The position numbers were made by a program, and so were the translations under genes. The notes under the pieces were generated by a model, which did not search any database, was not told the DNA's origin, and was given only the letters and a program-made list of their open reading frames with translations. Below, one piece after another: positions 18,302 to 27,371 of a DNA stretch of 64,000 nt. How positions within the stretch are numbered: the first letter of the stretch is position 1; every line of letters begins with the position of its first letter. Source of the stretch: BJGO01 sp964640655. GTDB lineage: Bacteria; Bacteroidota; Bacteroidia; Chitinophagales; UBA10324. The DNA is taken from assembly GCA_964640655.1 (NCBI GenBank), contig CAZXFT010000006.1, positions 1-64,000 on the forward strand, given 5' to 3'.

Positions 18302-19149
18302 TGCGTCCTGATTACGACTGGAAAAAATTCATTGAATTTAGTTTTGAAGAAGACCTTCGCGAAGGGGACCATAGTTCATTAGCCTGTATTCCTGAAAAGG
18401 CACTTGGTAAAGCACAACTCAAAGTAAAAGAAGATGGCATCCTAGCCGGTGTAGAACTGGCCCAGATGATAGCTCACCATTTTGATACTGATCTTAAATT
18501 CAACATTCATATTCAGGATGGTTCTCAAATAAAAGTCGGTCAAATAGCATTTGATCTCGAAGGTTCTGCACGTTCTATATTAAGTACTGAGCGTTTAATG
18601 TTGAACGTTATGCAGCGAATGAGTGGTGTTGCAACACTCACAGCAAAATTTGTCGAAGCACTGCAAGGCAGCAAAGCAAAAATTTTAGATACACGTAAAA
18701 CCACTCCCCTGTTTCGTGCGGCGGAAAAATGGGCTGTGATTATTGGTGGTGGTCATAATCACAGGTTTGGATTGTATGATATGATTATGATTAAGGATAA
18801 TCATATCGACTACGCCGGCGGGATTAAACAAGCTATCCAAAAGGCCAATGAATATATACGCGTAAAACATCTTGACTTAAAAATTGAAATAGAGACACGC
18901 AATCTCAATGAAGTTCGTGAAGTGCTTGGAATTGGCGCTGTACATCGTATAATGCTGGATAATTTTTCTCCTGACGATATTAGAACAGCCGTTTCCATGA
19001 TTAATGATAAATATGAAACCGAAATATCGGGTGGAATTACATTGCAAAACATAGGCTCATATGCTCATTGCGGTGCAGATTATATTTCAGTAGGCGCAAT
19101 AACACATTCTTACAAAAGCCTTGATTTAAGTCTGAAAGCTGTTCGCTAA
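18301..19149 (+). CDS. nadC: Nicotinate-nucleotide pyrophosphorylase (carboxylating)
   Basis: NadC turns quinolinate and phosphoribosyl pyrophosphate into nicotinate mononucleotide, CO2 and pyrophosphate in de novo NAD synthesis. The 282 residues include the N-terminal EDLREGDHSS, the substrate-binding ILDTRKTTPLFR near residues 130-140, GGGHNHRFGLYDMIMIKDNH, the IEIETRNLNEV strand, and the C-terminal DYISVGAITHS phosphate-binding loop. Length and motifs are normal. It overlaps the DUF4783 gene by one base. No nadA or nadB is nearby. Confidence 0.96.
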   Translation: MRPDYDWKKFIEFSFEEDLREGDHSSLACIPEKALGKAQLKVKEDGILAGVELAQMIAHHFDTDLKFNIHIQDGSQIKVGQIAFDLEGSARSILSTERLMLNVMQRMSGVATLTAKFVEALQGSKAKILDTRKTTPLFRAAEKWAVIIGGGHNHRFGLYDMIMIKDNHIDYAGGIKQAIQKANEYIRVKHLDLKIEIETRNLNEVREVLGIGAVHRIMLDNFSPDDIRTAVSMINDKYETEISGGITLQNIGSYAHCGADYISVGAITHSYKSLDLSLKAVR

Positions 19150-19186
19150 AGGCTTAGCTTAATCGTGATATTTTAGCGCTTCCTAC

Positions 19187-20062
19187 ATGAAGCGTGTTGC
19201 ATTTATCATAAACCCCATTGCCGGAGTCCGTAAGAATCTGAATATAGCTGGAATGATTCATCAGTATTTGGATACCAGCTTATTTGAGTACAACATTTTT
19301 TTTACTGAGCATAAAGGCCACGCTGAGAAATTAGCCCTTGATGCTGTTAAACAAGGCTATGACATAATAGCTGCTTCCGGCGGCGATGGTACTATGAATG
19401 AAATTGCACGCGCACTCGTGAATACCCAGGTTGTACTTGCCATATTGCCTTTGGGATCTGGCAACGGTCTGGCTCGACATCTGGGCATTCCGCTACATAT
19501 ACCGGAAGCGTTAAAAATTCTTAACGCTTGTAAATCAAAACGAATAGATACAGGTACATTTAACGGTGCATTATTTCTGAGTAATGCAGGAACAGGCTTT
19601 GTCGCCTGTGTAGCTGAGGCATTTGATCATAATAATAAAGTTCGCGGTTTTTGGGGCTACAGTATACAAACACTCAAAAACTTTTTCAGTTACAAGCCGG
19701 TAGAATACACCATTACCATAGATAACAAGGTATGGTCCGGGTATTTTTTTGCTGCGAATATTTGCAACAGCAATCAATTTGGTTACGAAGCCAAAGTGGC
19801 ACCCGATGCTGTCATAGACGATGGAAAGTTGGAAATAGTGTTGGTTAAAAAAACCAATTTATTCTTGTATGTGCTTTTGATGATTCAATTATTTTTTGGC
19901 AATGTTTATAATCATCCACAGGTAATACACGTGCAGGGCAAGAACATTAAGATAGGTACAAAAACATTTGCACATTTTCAGGTTGACGGCGAGCCAATGG
20001 GAAAAAATTTAAGCTTCGAAGCACTATTGAATCCGCTATCTTTGAGTGTGATTTGTCCCTGA
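19187..20062 (+). CDS. Diacylglycerol kinase-family lipid kinase (YegS/DgkB-like)
   Basis: A 291-residue cytosolic or peripheral kinase that phosphorylates a lipid such as diacylglycerol, feeding phospholipid turnover. The DAGK catalytic domain is marked by an N-terminal VAFIINPIAG, the nucleotide-binding ASGGDGTMNEIARAL at about residues 63-77, and LPLGSGNGLARHLGIP. The C-terminal half has the beta-sandwich of the family with APDAVIDDGKLEIVLV and FAHFQVDGEPMG. It lies 37 bases after nadC on the same strand. Specific substrate (diacylglycerol, sphingoid base or undecaprenol) cannot be told from sequence. Confidence 0.92.
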   Translation: MKRVAFIINPIAGVRKNLNIAGMIHQYLDTSLFEYNIFFTEHKGHAEKLALDAVKQGYDIIAASGGDGTMNEIARALVNTQVVLAILPLGSGNGLARHLGIPLHIPEALKILNACKSKRIDTGTFNGALFLSNAGTGFVACVAEAFDHNNKVRGFWGYSIQTLKNFFSYKPVEYTITIDNKVWSGYFFAANICNSNQFGYEAKVAPDAVIDDGKLEIVLVKKTNLFLYVLLMIQLFFGNVYNHPQVIHVQGKNIKIGTKTFAHFQVDGEPMGKNLSFEALLNPLSLSVICP

Positions 20063-20088
20063 CTACTTAACCCCCTTAATTTTCAAAA

Positions 20089-20421
20089 ATGAATAATAAA
20101 CATAAAAACCGGGAAGGCATTGTATACTCTACTAATCCCGATTATTCTTATCAATTTAATAATGCGAGTGAGAAGGAAACTATAGAGCCCTCAAAACAAA
20201 ATCTAAGAGTAGTTACAGATTCTAAGATGCGTGCAGGTAAAATAGTAACTCTAGTAAACGGGTTCATTGGTAAACAAGACGATATGGAATCCTTAGCCAA
20301 AATGCTGAAAACTTCCTGCGGTGTCGGTGGTACAGCTAAAGAAGGGCAAATCATCATACAGGGAAATTTCAAAGAAAGAATTATTGAATTGTTAACCAAA
20401 AAAGGATACCGCGTAAAATAG
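20089..20421 (+). CDS. SUI1/eIF1-like translation factor (YciH family)
   Basis: A 110-residue protein. After a 35-residue polar N-terminus it carries the SUI1 fold: MRAGKIVTLVNGFIG, then LAKMLKTSCGVGGTAKEGQIIIQGNFKERIIELLTKKGYRVK, which includes the conserved CGVGGT loop. In archaea and eukaryotes SUI1/eIF1 checks start-codon choice. Bacterial YciH can influence initiation fidelity in vitro, but its physiological role is unsettled. It stops one base before the dnaE start and follows the lipid kinase by 26 bases, so it is probably part of the nadC-dnaE transcript. Confidence 0.93.
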   Translation: MNNKHKNREGIVYSTNPDYSYQFNNASEKETIEPSKQNLRVVTDSKMRAGKIVTLVNGFIGKQDDMESLAKMLKTSCGVGGTAKEGQIIIQGNFKERIIELLTKKGYRVK

Positions 20422-20422
20422 T

Positions 20423-23400
20423 ATGCCCAAGTTTTCGCACCTGCACGTGCATACACAGTACTCACTGCTCGACGGAGCGGCAGATATACGCAGCATGATG
20501 AACAAAGCGTCTGCCGACGGTATGCCGGCTGTTGCTATCACCGACCATGGTAATATGTTTGGTGTATTTGAATTTGTGAACGAAGCACAGAAAGCCAACA
20601 TCAAACCTATAGTAGGTTGTGAATTTTATCTGACAGAAGATCGACATAAAAAACAATTTACGGCACAAGTCAAAGACAAACGCTATCATCAATTACTTCT
20701 AGCAAAAAATCAAACCGGATATCAAAACTTATCTAAGCTCTGCTCTTTGGGATTTATTGAAGGGTTATATAGTAAATATCCTCGCATTGACAAAGAACTG
20801 ATTCTTCAATACCATGAAGGATTAATTGCTACCACATGTTGTCTTGGTGCAGAAGTTCCGCAGGCTATTCTTAATAAATCGGAACATGAGGCTGAGGTAC
20901 TTTTCAAATGGTGGCTCGATTTATTTGGTGATGATTATTATATCGAAATTCAAAATCAACATCTCGAAGAACAAAAGAAGGTGAATGCTGTGCTGTTGAA
21001 ATTTGCTGTGAAGTATAATGTAAAAATCATTGCCAGCAACGATTCTCACTATATAGATCAGGAAGATGCTGTGGCGCAGGATATATTGTTGTGCATCAAC
21101 ACCGGAGAACTTCGCAATAAACCGATCGGAGAAGGAAAAGGCTTTCGTTTTGGTTTTCAAAATGATCAGTTTTATTTCAAGACTCAAGAAGAAATGACTT
21201 CGCTTTTCAGCGATTTACCTGAAGCAATTGACAATACAAATGAAATCATTGATAAGGTAACACCACCAAGACTGAAGCGAGATATTCTATTGCCTAATTT
21301 TCCACTGCCTGCTGCATTCAAAAATGAAAATGATTACCTGTATTATCTCACTTACGAGGGTGCACGCAAGCGCTACAAAGAACTAAGTGCAGAAGTTACA
21401 GATCGCATAGAGATGGAATTGAAAGTAATCAGGGATATGGGGTTTGCCGGTTACTTTCTGGTTGTTGGAGATTTTATTAATGCTGCACGCGATCTGAATG
21501 TGGTTGTTGGTCCGGGACGTGGATCTGCAGCGGGTTCTGTGGTAGCCTATTGTGTTGGAATTACCAATATTGACCCTATTAAGTACAACTTACTATTTGA
21601 ACGATTTCTTAATCCGGAACGTGTGAGCATGCCAGATATAGATACAGATTTTGACGATGACGGTCGCCAGCGTGTGATTGATTATGTGGTAGAAAAATAT
21701 GGACGCTCGCAAGTAGCACAACTGATTACATTCAGCACTCTTGCTGCCAAAATGAGTATTAAAGATGTGGCACGCGTTTTAGAATTACCGCTTGCAGAGG
21801 CCAATGACTTAACTAAAAAGTTGCCTCAGCGATTAGAAGAAAAAGTCAACTATTCGCTGAGTGAAGCTTATCAGAAAGTACCGGAGCTGAATCAAATTTA
21901 TAGCGGTAAAGACTTAAAAGCCGAAACGCTCAAACTTGCAGAAAAACTCGAAGGCAGTGTACGAGGCACCGGTATACATGCGGCAGGTATCATCATAGCC
22001 CCCGACGACATTACCAACTACATACCTGTTTGTACCAACAATGACTCCAATTTATATATCACACAATTTGAAGGAACATTGATTGAGTCTGCCGGAATGT
22101 TAAAGATGGATTTCTTGGGGTTAAAGACTTTGTCCATTCTGCGCGATGCTTTAAAGAATATTAAAAAACGCCACGGTAAAGAAATTGACATTGACTGCAT
22201 TCCTTTAGACGATATAAGAACATTTGAACTCTATCAGCGCGGTGATACTGTTGGAACGTTTCAGTTTGAAAGTGATGGCATGCGTAAATATCTGCGCGAG
22301 CTGAAACCAACAGACCTCGAAGATTTGATAGCGATGAACGCCTTATATCGTCCGGGGCCGATGTCATACATTCCTGATTACATCAATCGTAAACAAGGTG
22401 TAACCAAAACGGAATACCCACATTCACTACTCGAACCTATTTTGAAAAATACTTACGGTATTATGATTTATCAGGAACAAATCATGCAAACAGCTCAGGT
22501 TATTGCGGGTTACTCTCTTGGAGGAGCCGATTTGCTGAGACGTGCTATGGGTAAAAAGGATAAAGAGAAGATGGCTAAGGAGCGCGATAAGTTTATCAAA
22601 GGTGCTCAAGAACTTCACGGAATAGATACTAAAAAAGCTAATGAGATTTTTGACGTAATGGAAAAATTTGCAGAGTATGGATTCAATCGTTCACACTCTG
22701 CGGCATATTCTGTATTGGCATATCAAACAGGTTTCCTGAAAGCTAACTACCCTGCTGAATTTATGGCTTCTGTTTTAACGCGCAGCAAAGACCTGGAAGA
22801 CACAACTTTCTTCCTTGATGAATGCAAGCGAATGGGGTTACATGTTTTGGGTCCTGACATTAATGAGTCAGAGCCTGAGTTTTCTGTAAATACAAAGGGG
22901 CAGGTTCGTTTTGGATTAAAAGCCATAAAAGGTTTAGGTGAATCAGCCATAGCAGCCTTGATTGAGGAAAGGCAACGCGGCGGTTCGTTTGCTAACCTTG
23001 CTGAATTGGTGTCGAGAGTTCAGTCACGCAGTTTAAATCGTCGTTCTATTGAGGCATTGGTATATGCTGGAGCGTTAGACAGTTTTGAAGGAGCACACCG
23101 CGCACAATACTTTGCAGCTCTACCCGGCGAAAATGTTACTGCTATTGAAAAAGTGATGAAGCTTAGCAATAGTTCTTCTACATCAGCTAACTCCATGATG
23201 AATTCTTTATTTGGTGACCTGCCGGACGAAAAGCCAAGCATTCAAATTCGATTCCCTGAGGTAGAGCCCTGGAGCACATTTGATAAGCTGCGATGGGAAA
23301 AAGAGGTTACCGGCATTTATCTCTCTGGTCATCCTTTGGATAATTACAAAATTGAAATAAAAAGATTTTGCAATTGCAACCTCTCCAGATTAGAGGATAT

Positions 23401-23905
23401 CAAAGACAGAACCGTTTCATTCGCTTGCATAACCACCAATGTGAGTCATCTGATGAGCAAGAATCAAAAGCCTTTTGGTGTTATAGATTTAGAGGATGTC
23501 AGTGGTTCAAAAAACCTGCGCGTTTTTGGTGAAAACTATTTACGCTTCAGACATTTCTTTGTGAATGGCAACATGCTTTTTGTTGAAGGTAAAAATCAAA
23601 AAAACCGTTTTGGTGATGCGTACGAGTTTGTAATATATAAAATTATTTTATTGCAAGACCTGCGTAGTACTTTGAGCAAAAATATACGACTGCGCATGTC
23701 GGTACAATCTGTGACAGATGAGACTATTGACAAATTGCATCATTTGATATCCAAGTATCCGGGAAGTTTTCCATTGGAATTGGAAATACTCGACAGAGAC
23801 GACATCAACCTGATATTGAACTCACCACGCATTCAGGTTTCGCTCGATGATGAATTCATAAAAGACTGTGGTTCATACCCTGGATTTGAATTGCTATTAA
23901 ATTAA
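20423..23905 (+). CDS. dnaE: DNA polymerase III alpha subunit
   Basis: The replicative polymerase subunit, 1,160 residues, of the DnaE1-like type lacking an internal exonuclease domain. The PHP domain opens with HLHVHTQYSLLDGAADI. The palm contains GPGRGSAAGSVVAYCVGI and the catalytic aspartates in PDIDTDFDDDGRQRVIDYV near residue 405. Further marks are GTGIHAAGI, FGFNRSHSAAYSVLAYQT-like thumb/finger sequence, and the beta-clamp and OB-fold region (KNLRVFGENYLRF) near the end. The length is normal for Bacteroidota. It follows the SUI1 gene by one base. The next gene starts 34 bases later and seems to have its own weak promoter. Confidence 0.97.
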   Translation: MPKFSHLHVHTQYSLLDGAADIRSMMNKASADGMPAVAITDHGNMFGVFEFVNEAQKANIKPIVGCEFYLTEDRHKKQFTAQVKDKRYHQLLLAKNQTGYQNLSKLCSLGFIEGLYSKYPRIDKELILQYHEGLIATTCCLGAEVPQAILNKSEHEAEVLFKWWLDLFGDDYYIEIQNQHLEEQKKVNAVLLKFAVKYNVKIIASNDSHYIDQEDAVAQDILLCINTGELRNKPIGEGKGFRFGFQNDQFYFKTQEEMTSLFSDLPEAIDNTNEIIDKVTPPRLKRDILLPNFPLPAAFKNENDYLYYLTYEGARKRYKELSAEVTDRIEMELKVIRDMGFAGYFLVVGDFINAARDLNVVVGPGRGSAAGSVVAYCVGITNIDPIKYNLLFERFLNPERVSMPDIDTDFDDDGRQRVIDYVVEKYGRSQVAQLITFSTLAAKMSIKDVARVLELPLAEANDLTKKLPQRLEEKVNYSLSEAYQKVPELNQIYSGKDLKAETLKLAEKLEGSVRGTGIHAAGIIIAPDDITNYIPVCTNNDSNLYITQFEGTLIESAGMLKMDFLGLKTLSILRDALKNIKKRHGKEIDIDCIPLDDIRTFELYQRGDTVGTFQFESDGMRKYLRELKPTDLEDLIAMNALYRPGPMSYIPDYINRKQGVTKTEYPHSLLEPILKNTYGIMIYQEQIMQTAQVIAGYSLGGADLLRRAMGKKDKEKMAKERDKFIKGAQELHGIDTKKANEIFDVMEKFAEYGFNRSHSAAYSVLAYQTGFLKANYPAEFMASVLTRSKDLEDTTFFLDECKRMGLHVLGPDINESEPEFSVNTKGQVRFGLKAIKGLGESAIAALIEERQRGGSFANLAELVSRVQSRSLNRRSIEALVYAGALDSFEGAHRAQYFAALPGENVTAIEKVMKLSNSSSTSANSMMNSLFGDLPDEKPSIQIRFPEVEPWSTFDKLRWEKEVTGIYLSGHPLDNYKIEIKRFCNCNLSRLEDIKDRTVSFACITTNVSHLMSKNQKPFGVIDLEDVSGSKNLRVFGENYLRFRHFFVNGNMLFVEGKNQKNRFGDAYEFVIYKIILLQDLRSTLSKNIRLRMSVQSVTDETIDKLHHLISKYPGSFPLELEILDRDDINLILNSPRIQVSLDDEFIKDCGSYPGFELLLN

Positions 23906-23939
23906 TTATTTCCTTTGTACCACACTTATAACCCCTGAT

Positions 23940-24527
23940 ATGTCTAAGAAGAAAACAATCTTAAAAAAAGCTCCTTCTAAAAAAGTAAAGAAGAAACCAG
24001 CAAAAGCTGCCAAGAAAGTTGTTAAGGCTGCTACCAACTCAAGTAAGAAAGATGCTAAAAAGACTCTGGTCAAAAAATCGGCAAAACCAATAAAAGCTGT
24101 CGTTAAAAAAACAATGAATAGAGCTGAGAAGAAAGTGGTTAAAAAAGCTGTCGCAAAACCGTCTGCTAAAAAAGTTATCGTTAAAAAATCTGTTCCTAAA
24201 GTCAGTAAAGCTTCAAGCTCCAAAAAGACAAGCAATGTAACGTATCTTGAACCATCAAATGAGTCTCAGGTAATACGCAATCAGAATTCATATGACATAT
24301 TACGTCAAGACATAATTGCTGCATTATGGAAGTTTGAAGAGGTTACCCGTGAAGAACTTATCGGGTCAATGGAAAAGATTCACGGACGGAATTTTATTTC
24401 AGGAAGTATAGAATACCTGAATAATGTGTTGAATGACTTGTTACGCATAGACTTGATAGAACAATTCACCAACGACAAGCAAGTTTCGCTGCTGCGTATC
24501 CGTCAGCGTTTAAGCGAAAACACCTAA
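23940..24527 (+). CDS. Lysine-rich histone-H1-like protein with a folded C-terminal domain
   Basis: A 195-residue protein of two unlike halves. Residues 1-100 are almost all Lys, Ala, Val and Ser, with many KK pairs and PAK/AAKK motifs, as in bacterial histone-H1-like proteins (Hc1, AlgP type), and should bind DNA through charge. Residues 115-195 are a compact helical domain with NQNSYDILRQDIIAALWKF, TREELIGSMEK, IEYLNNVLNDLLRIDLIEQF and SLLRIRQRLS. This looks like a winged-helix or similar small nucleic-acid-binding fold. It is probably nucleoid-associated. It lies between dnaE and a DUF454 gene that overlaps its stop by one base (TAATG). The C-terminal fold assignment is my inference. Confidence 0.78.
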   Translation: MSKKKTILKKAPSKKVKKKPAKAAKKVVKAATNSSKKDAKKTLVKKSAKPIKAVVKKTMNRAEKKVVKKAVAKPSAKKVIVKKSVPKVSKASSSKKTSNVTYLEPSNESQVIRNQNSYDILRQDIIAALWKFEEVTREELIGSMEKIHGRNFISGSIEYLNNVLNDLLRIDLIEQFTNDKQVSLLRIRQRLSENT

Positions 24528-24904
24528 TGAACGAAGAAGCAAAAAGTTTTAAAAAATCGGTTAATATTTGGTTAGGTCACTTTTTTGTAGGCCTTGGATT
24601 TACTGGCATTGTAGTGCCTTTGATGCCGGGCACAGTTTTTTTTATCATTGCAGCTTATTTCTATGCACGCGGTTCCAAGCGTTTCTATAACTGGTTAATG
24701 AATCACCCTTCAATCGGTCTTCATATCAGGAATTATCAATCAGGAAAAATTACCTTGAAAGGAAAAATTATTTCTATTGCATCGATGACTATTGCAATAC
24801 TGTTAAGCATTTTTCTTGTTAATCCACCACTATGGGTTACTATTACTCTGATAGCCTGCAACGTGGGAGTAAGCATTTACATCCTAAGGTTAAAGACTGC
24901 GTAA
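24527..24904 (+). CDS. DUF454 (YbaN family) inner-membrane protein
   Basis: A 125-residue protein matching the DUF454/YbaN family: an N-terminal helix WLGHFFVGLGFTGIVVPLMPGTVFFIIAAYFYARGS, a cytoplasmic loop with LMNHPSIGLHIRNYQSG (the HPxxGxxIRxY-like family motif), and two more membrane helices at about 82-120. Function is unknown. Its start overlaps the stop of the H1-like gene by one base. It converges on mnmA with eight bases between the two stops. Confidence 0.88.
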   Translation: MNEEAKSFKKSVNIWLGHFFVGLGFTGIVVPLMPGTVFFIIAAYFYARGSKRFYNWLMNHPSIGLHIRNYQSGKITLKGKIISIASMTIAILLSIFLVNPPLWVTITLIACNVGVSIYILRLKTA

Positions 24905-24912
24905 TCAAAAAA

Positions 24913-26013
24913 TCAAAGCTCAAAGCTTCTGAGAATGTGCCCACCACCAATGACATCATTGCCTTCATAAATGACCGCACTTTGCCCGGGAGCAATGGCA
25001 TTAACCTTAGTGTTAAACTCTACACGAATGCCGCCATTCTCATTATATAAACGTGCCATAGCTCCTTTGTCTTTATATCTAATCTTCACCAGAGCTTCCA
25101 TTCCATCCTCTATGTACGCATATTTCAACAGGCTGAGTTTATTCACCAACATCCCGTTTCGTTGCAACTCGTCTTCAGTACCTAATACAACCGTATTGTC
25201 CTGTGGATTTATGTCTGTAACAAACATAGGCTTGCCCAATGCAATATTTAATCCTTTACGCTGTCCGATAGTATAAAAAGGATACCCTTCATGTTTGCCC
25301 AATACATTACCCTGACAGTCAATAAAATTTCCTCCGTTAACTTTTTCTTCCAAACCTTCAACACGGCGCTTTAGAAAGCCCCTGTAATCATTATCAGGAA
25401 TAAAGCAAATTTCGTAGCTCTCACTTTTCTTAGCCATTTCTGTATATCCCCAGTCGAAACACATCTGACGAATTTCTGTCTTGTGATATTTACCCAGAGG
25501 TAACAATGTTTTGGCCAACGATTGTTGTGACAAACCCCACAACACATAGGATTGATCTTTCCATTCATCCTTTCCCTTGCTGATGTAATAACGACCACCC
25601 TGTCGCTCAACGTTGGCATAATGTCCTGTTGCAATATAGTCGCAGCCTAACAATTCGGCGCGCTTAAACAACGCATTCCACTTGATGTGCGTATTACACA
25701 AGACGCAGGGGTTAGGAGTTCTGCCAGCAATGTATTCACTCACAAAATCTTCAATTACCGCATCACCAAATTCTTCACGAATGTCTATGATGTAATGCGG
25801 AAAGCCTAACTCAACAGCAATCGCACGAGCATCGTTAATAGAATCAAGGTTGCAACAGCCGGTTTCTTTCTTCGAACCACCACTACTGCTATAATCCCAT
25901 GTTTTCATGGTCATTCCTACAACATCATAACCCGCGCGGTGCATCATAACAGCCGTTACAGTACTGTCAATGCCACCACTCATGGCTACTAAAACTTTCC
26001 TCTTTGCCGACAT
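24913..26013 (-). CDS. mnmA: tRNA-specific 2-thiouridylase
   Basis: MnmA adds sulfur to U34 of tRNA Lys, Glu and Gln. This 366-residue protein has the N-terminal ATP PP-loop VLVAMSGGIDSTVTA (residues 7-21), the first catalytic cysteine in TPNPCVLCN near residue 103, the second in ESYEICFIPD near residue 202, and the C-terminal IGQRKGLNI followed by beta-barrel domains with AIAPGQSAVIYEG. The lengthened CCNLDSINDARA insert is common in the family. A perfect TACTTTTG promoter element lies four bases upstream of the ATG, so the message is probably leaderless. Confidence 0.96.
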   Translation of the reverse strand: MSAKRKVLVAMSGGIDSTVTAVMMHRAGYDVVGMTMKTWDYSSSGGSKKETGCCNLDSINDARAIAVELGFPHYIIDIREEFGDAVIEDFVSEYIAGRTPNPCVLCNTHIKWNALFKRAELLGCDYIATGHYANVERQGGRYYISKGKDEWKDQSYVLWGLSQQSLAKTLLPLGKYHKTEIRQMCFDWGYTEMAKKSESYEICFIPDNDYRGFLKRRVEGLEEKVNGGNFIDCQGNVLGKHEGYPFYTIGQRKGLNIALGKPMFVTDINPQDNTVVLGTEDELQRNGMLVNKLSLLKYAYIEDGMEALVKIRYKDKGAMARLYNENGGIRVEFNTKVNAIAPGQSAVIYEGNDVIGGGHILRSFEL

Positions 26014-26017
26014 TGTG

Positions 26018-26025
26018 CAAAAGTA
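26018..26025 (-). promoter_or_regulatory. -7 element TACTTTTG upstream of mnmA
   Basis: An exact TAnnTTTG on the minus strand ending four bases before the mnmA ATG. Transcription would begin at or next to the start codon. No clear -33 element is seen. Confidence 0.5.
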
Positions 26026-26034
26026 AACAAGAAA

Positions 26035-26057
26035 GGCAGCGAGTGGTTCCCGCTACC
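26035..26057 (-). terminator. Probable terminator after the di-haem peroxidase gene
   Basis: Read on the minus strand, GGTAGCGGG and CTCGCTGCC pair over nine positions (two G-T wobbles) around AACCA and run into TTTCTTGTTT. It sits 31 bases beyond the peroxidase stop and directly upstream of the mnmA promoter element. Confidence 0.5.
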
Positions 26058-26087
26058 CTTGATCTATGTCTGTTTAATAATAGTTGT

Positions 26088-27152
26088 TTATAGATTTTTC
26101 AACTCTTCCGGTGCTTTTTTGAATGACTCAGGTATATCGCCAGTCAATGATTTCAGAAAAGCAACAATGTTGTTGGTCTCTTCATCTGACAATTCATATT
26201 TCAACTGCATCTTTCCCATAATTTTAACCATTTGCCCCAGATCATTGATAGTGCCGTCGTGGAAGTATGGATATGTTTTCTCGATGTTTCGCAATGAAGG
26301 TACTTTAAACATGTTTTTATCAGTCTCGCTTTGGGTTACTTCTGCACGGCCTTCATCGTGATAAGTACTGCCTGTGAAATCCCAATAATTGCCAAATACA
26401 CCGGTCTTTTGCAACATACTGCCCCCCAATAAAGCACCACTGTGGCAGGAGGTACATCCAATTGTATTGAATGCAAGAAACCCTCGTTTTTCCTGCACGG
26501 TAAGTGCGTCGGTTTTACCAGCCAGATACTGATCAAAGCGAGAAGGTGTAATCAGGGTACGTTCAAAAGCACCAATTGCCTTACGTAGGTTTTCGTAAGT
26601 AATAGGATTTGTATTATCCGGGTAAGCAGCCTTGAACAACTCCTGATACAACGTAATACCTTTCAAACGATCTACTAAAAATTTTTCGCTTGGAATATTC
26701 ATTTCCACAGGATTTAAAATAGGCATTCCGGCCTGTTCTTCAACATCTTTGGCTCTACCATCCCAAAACTGAAAAGCATGAAGTGAAGCATTAAGCACGG
26801 TTGGGGAGTTACGATTACCATTCATTCCTTTATCACCTGGTGAGGTTGGCAGATTGTCAACACCATATGTAGCCAGATTATGGCATGAGTTGCAACTATT
26901 TTTACCGTCTTTAGACAATCGTGTATCATAGTAAAGCATATAACCTAGTTTCACTTTGGGATCGTTCATCAATGTGGCTGCATCTGCAGCTGCAGATAAT
27001 GGTTGAAATAACTCAAGATGCTCTTTTAAAGCCGTGTCGTAGCGCTTATTTTCATTATTTGCAGCGTCGTTATTAGCTGAATCATTGTTTCCGCCGCAGG
27101 CAGCAAATAATACAACTATGCTCGTAATAGGTATTATCATTAGTTTTTTCAT
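26088..27152 (-). CDS. Lipid-anchored di-haem cytochrome c peroxidase (MauG/CcpA family)
   Basis: A 354-residue protein. The lipobox FAAC (Cys19) anchors it to a membrane facing the periplasm, with a linker of Asn, Asp and Ala. Two c-type haem sites are visible: CNSCH at residues 87-91 and CTSCH in the second domain near residue 237. Family residues include the Met-containing GMPILNPVEM loop, the FQFWDGRAKDVEEQA segment, and YFHDGTINDLGQMV. Members reduce H2O2 with electrons from cytochromes, or oxidise protein residues. The length is normal for peroxidases rather than the longer MauG variants. It is transcribed alone, with a perfect TACATTTG element just upstream. Confidence 0.93.
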   Translation of the reverse strand: MKKLMIIPITSIVVLFAACGGNNDSANNDAANNENKRYDTALKEHLELFQPLSAAADAATLMNDPKVKLGYMLYYDTRLSKDGKNSCNSCHNLATYGVDNLPTSPGDKGMNGNRNSPTVLNASLHAFQFWDGRAKDVEEQAGMPILNPVEMNIPSEKFLVDRLKGITLYQELFKAAYPDNTNPITYENLRKAIGAFERTLITPSRFDQYLAGKTDALTVQEKRGFLAFNTIGCTSCHSGALLGGSMLQKTGVFGNYWDFTGSTYHDEGRAEVTQSETDKNMFKVPSLRNIEKTYPYFHDGTINDLGQMVKIMGKMQLKYELSDEETNNIVAFLKSLTGDIPESFKKAPEELKNL

Positions 27153-27172
27153 GGGTAATTTTATTTGAGGTA

Positions 27173-27180
27173 CAAATGTA
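27173..27180 (-). promoter_or_regulatory. -7 element TACATTTG upstream of the peroxidase gene
   Basis: Exact TAnnTTTG on the minus strand, about 20 bases before the ATG at 27152. The -33 element is not clear. Confidence 0.45.
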
Positions 27181-27341
27181 AATTTTACACCCTTGAAAAA
27201 TGTAAGATTTGTAACAGAACAAACCCATTTTATTCACAGAATTTTGTGTTTGGTTAGATTTTTGTGAGAAGCGGCAGACTTTATTAACCTGTACGTTACT
27301 AAACTCGTATAGCTTCTCTAATGAATAATTCCTCAACAAGT

Positions 27342-27349
27342 TATTTTTG
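27342..27349 (+). promoter_or_regulatory. -7 element TATTTTTG upstream of the thioredoxin-like gene
   Basis: Exact TAnnTTTG 22 bases before ATG 27372. It lies downstream of an alternative in-frame ATG at 27321 and therefore argues against that start. Confidence 0.5.
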
Positions 27350-27371
27350 CCACCTCTTTACTCATCATACC

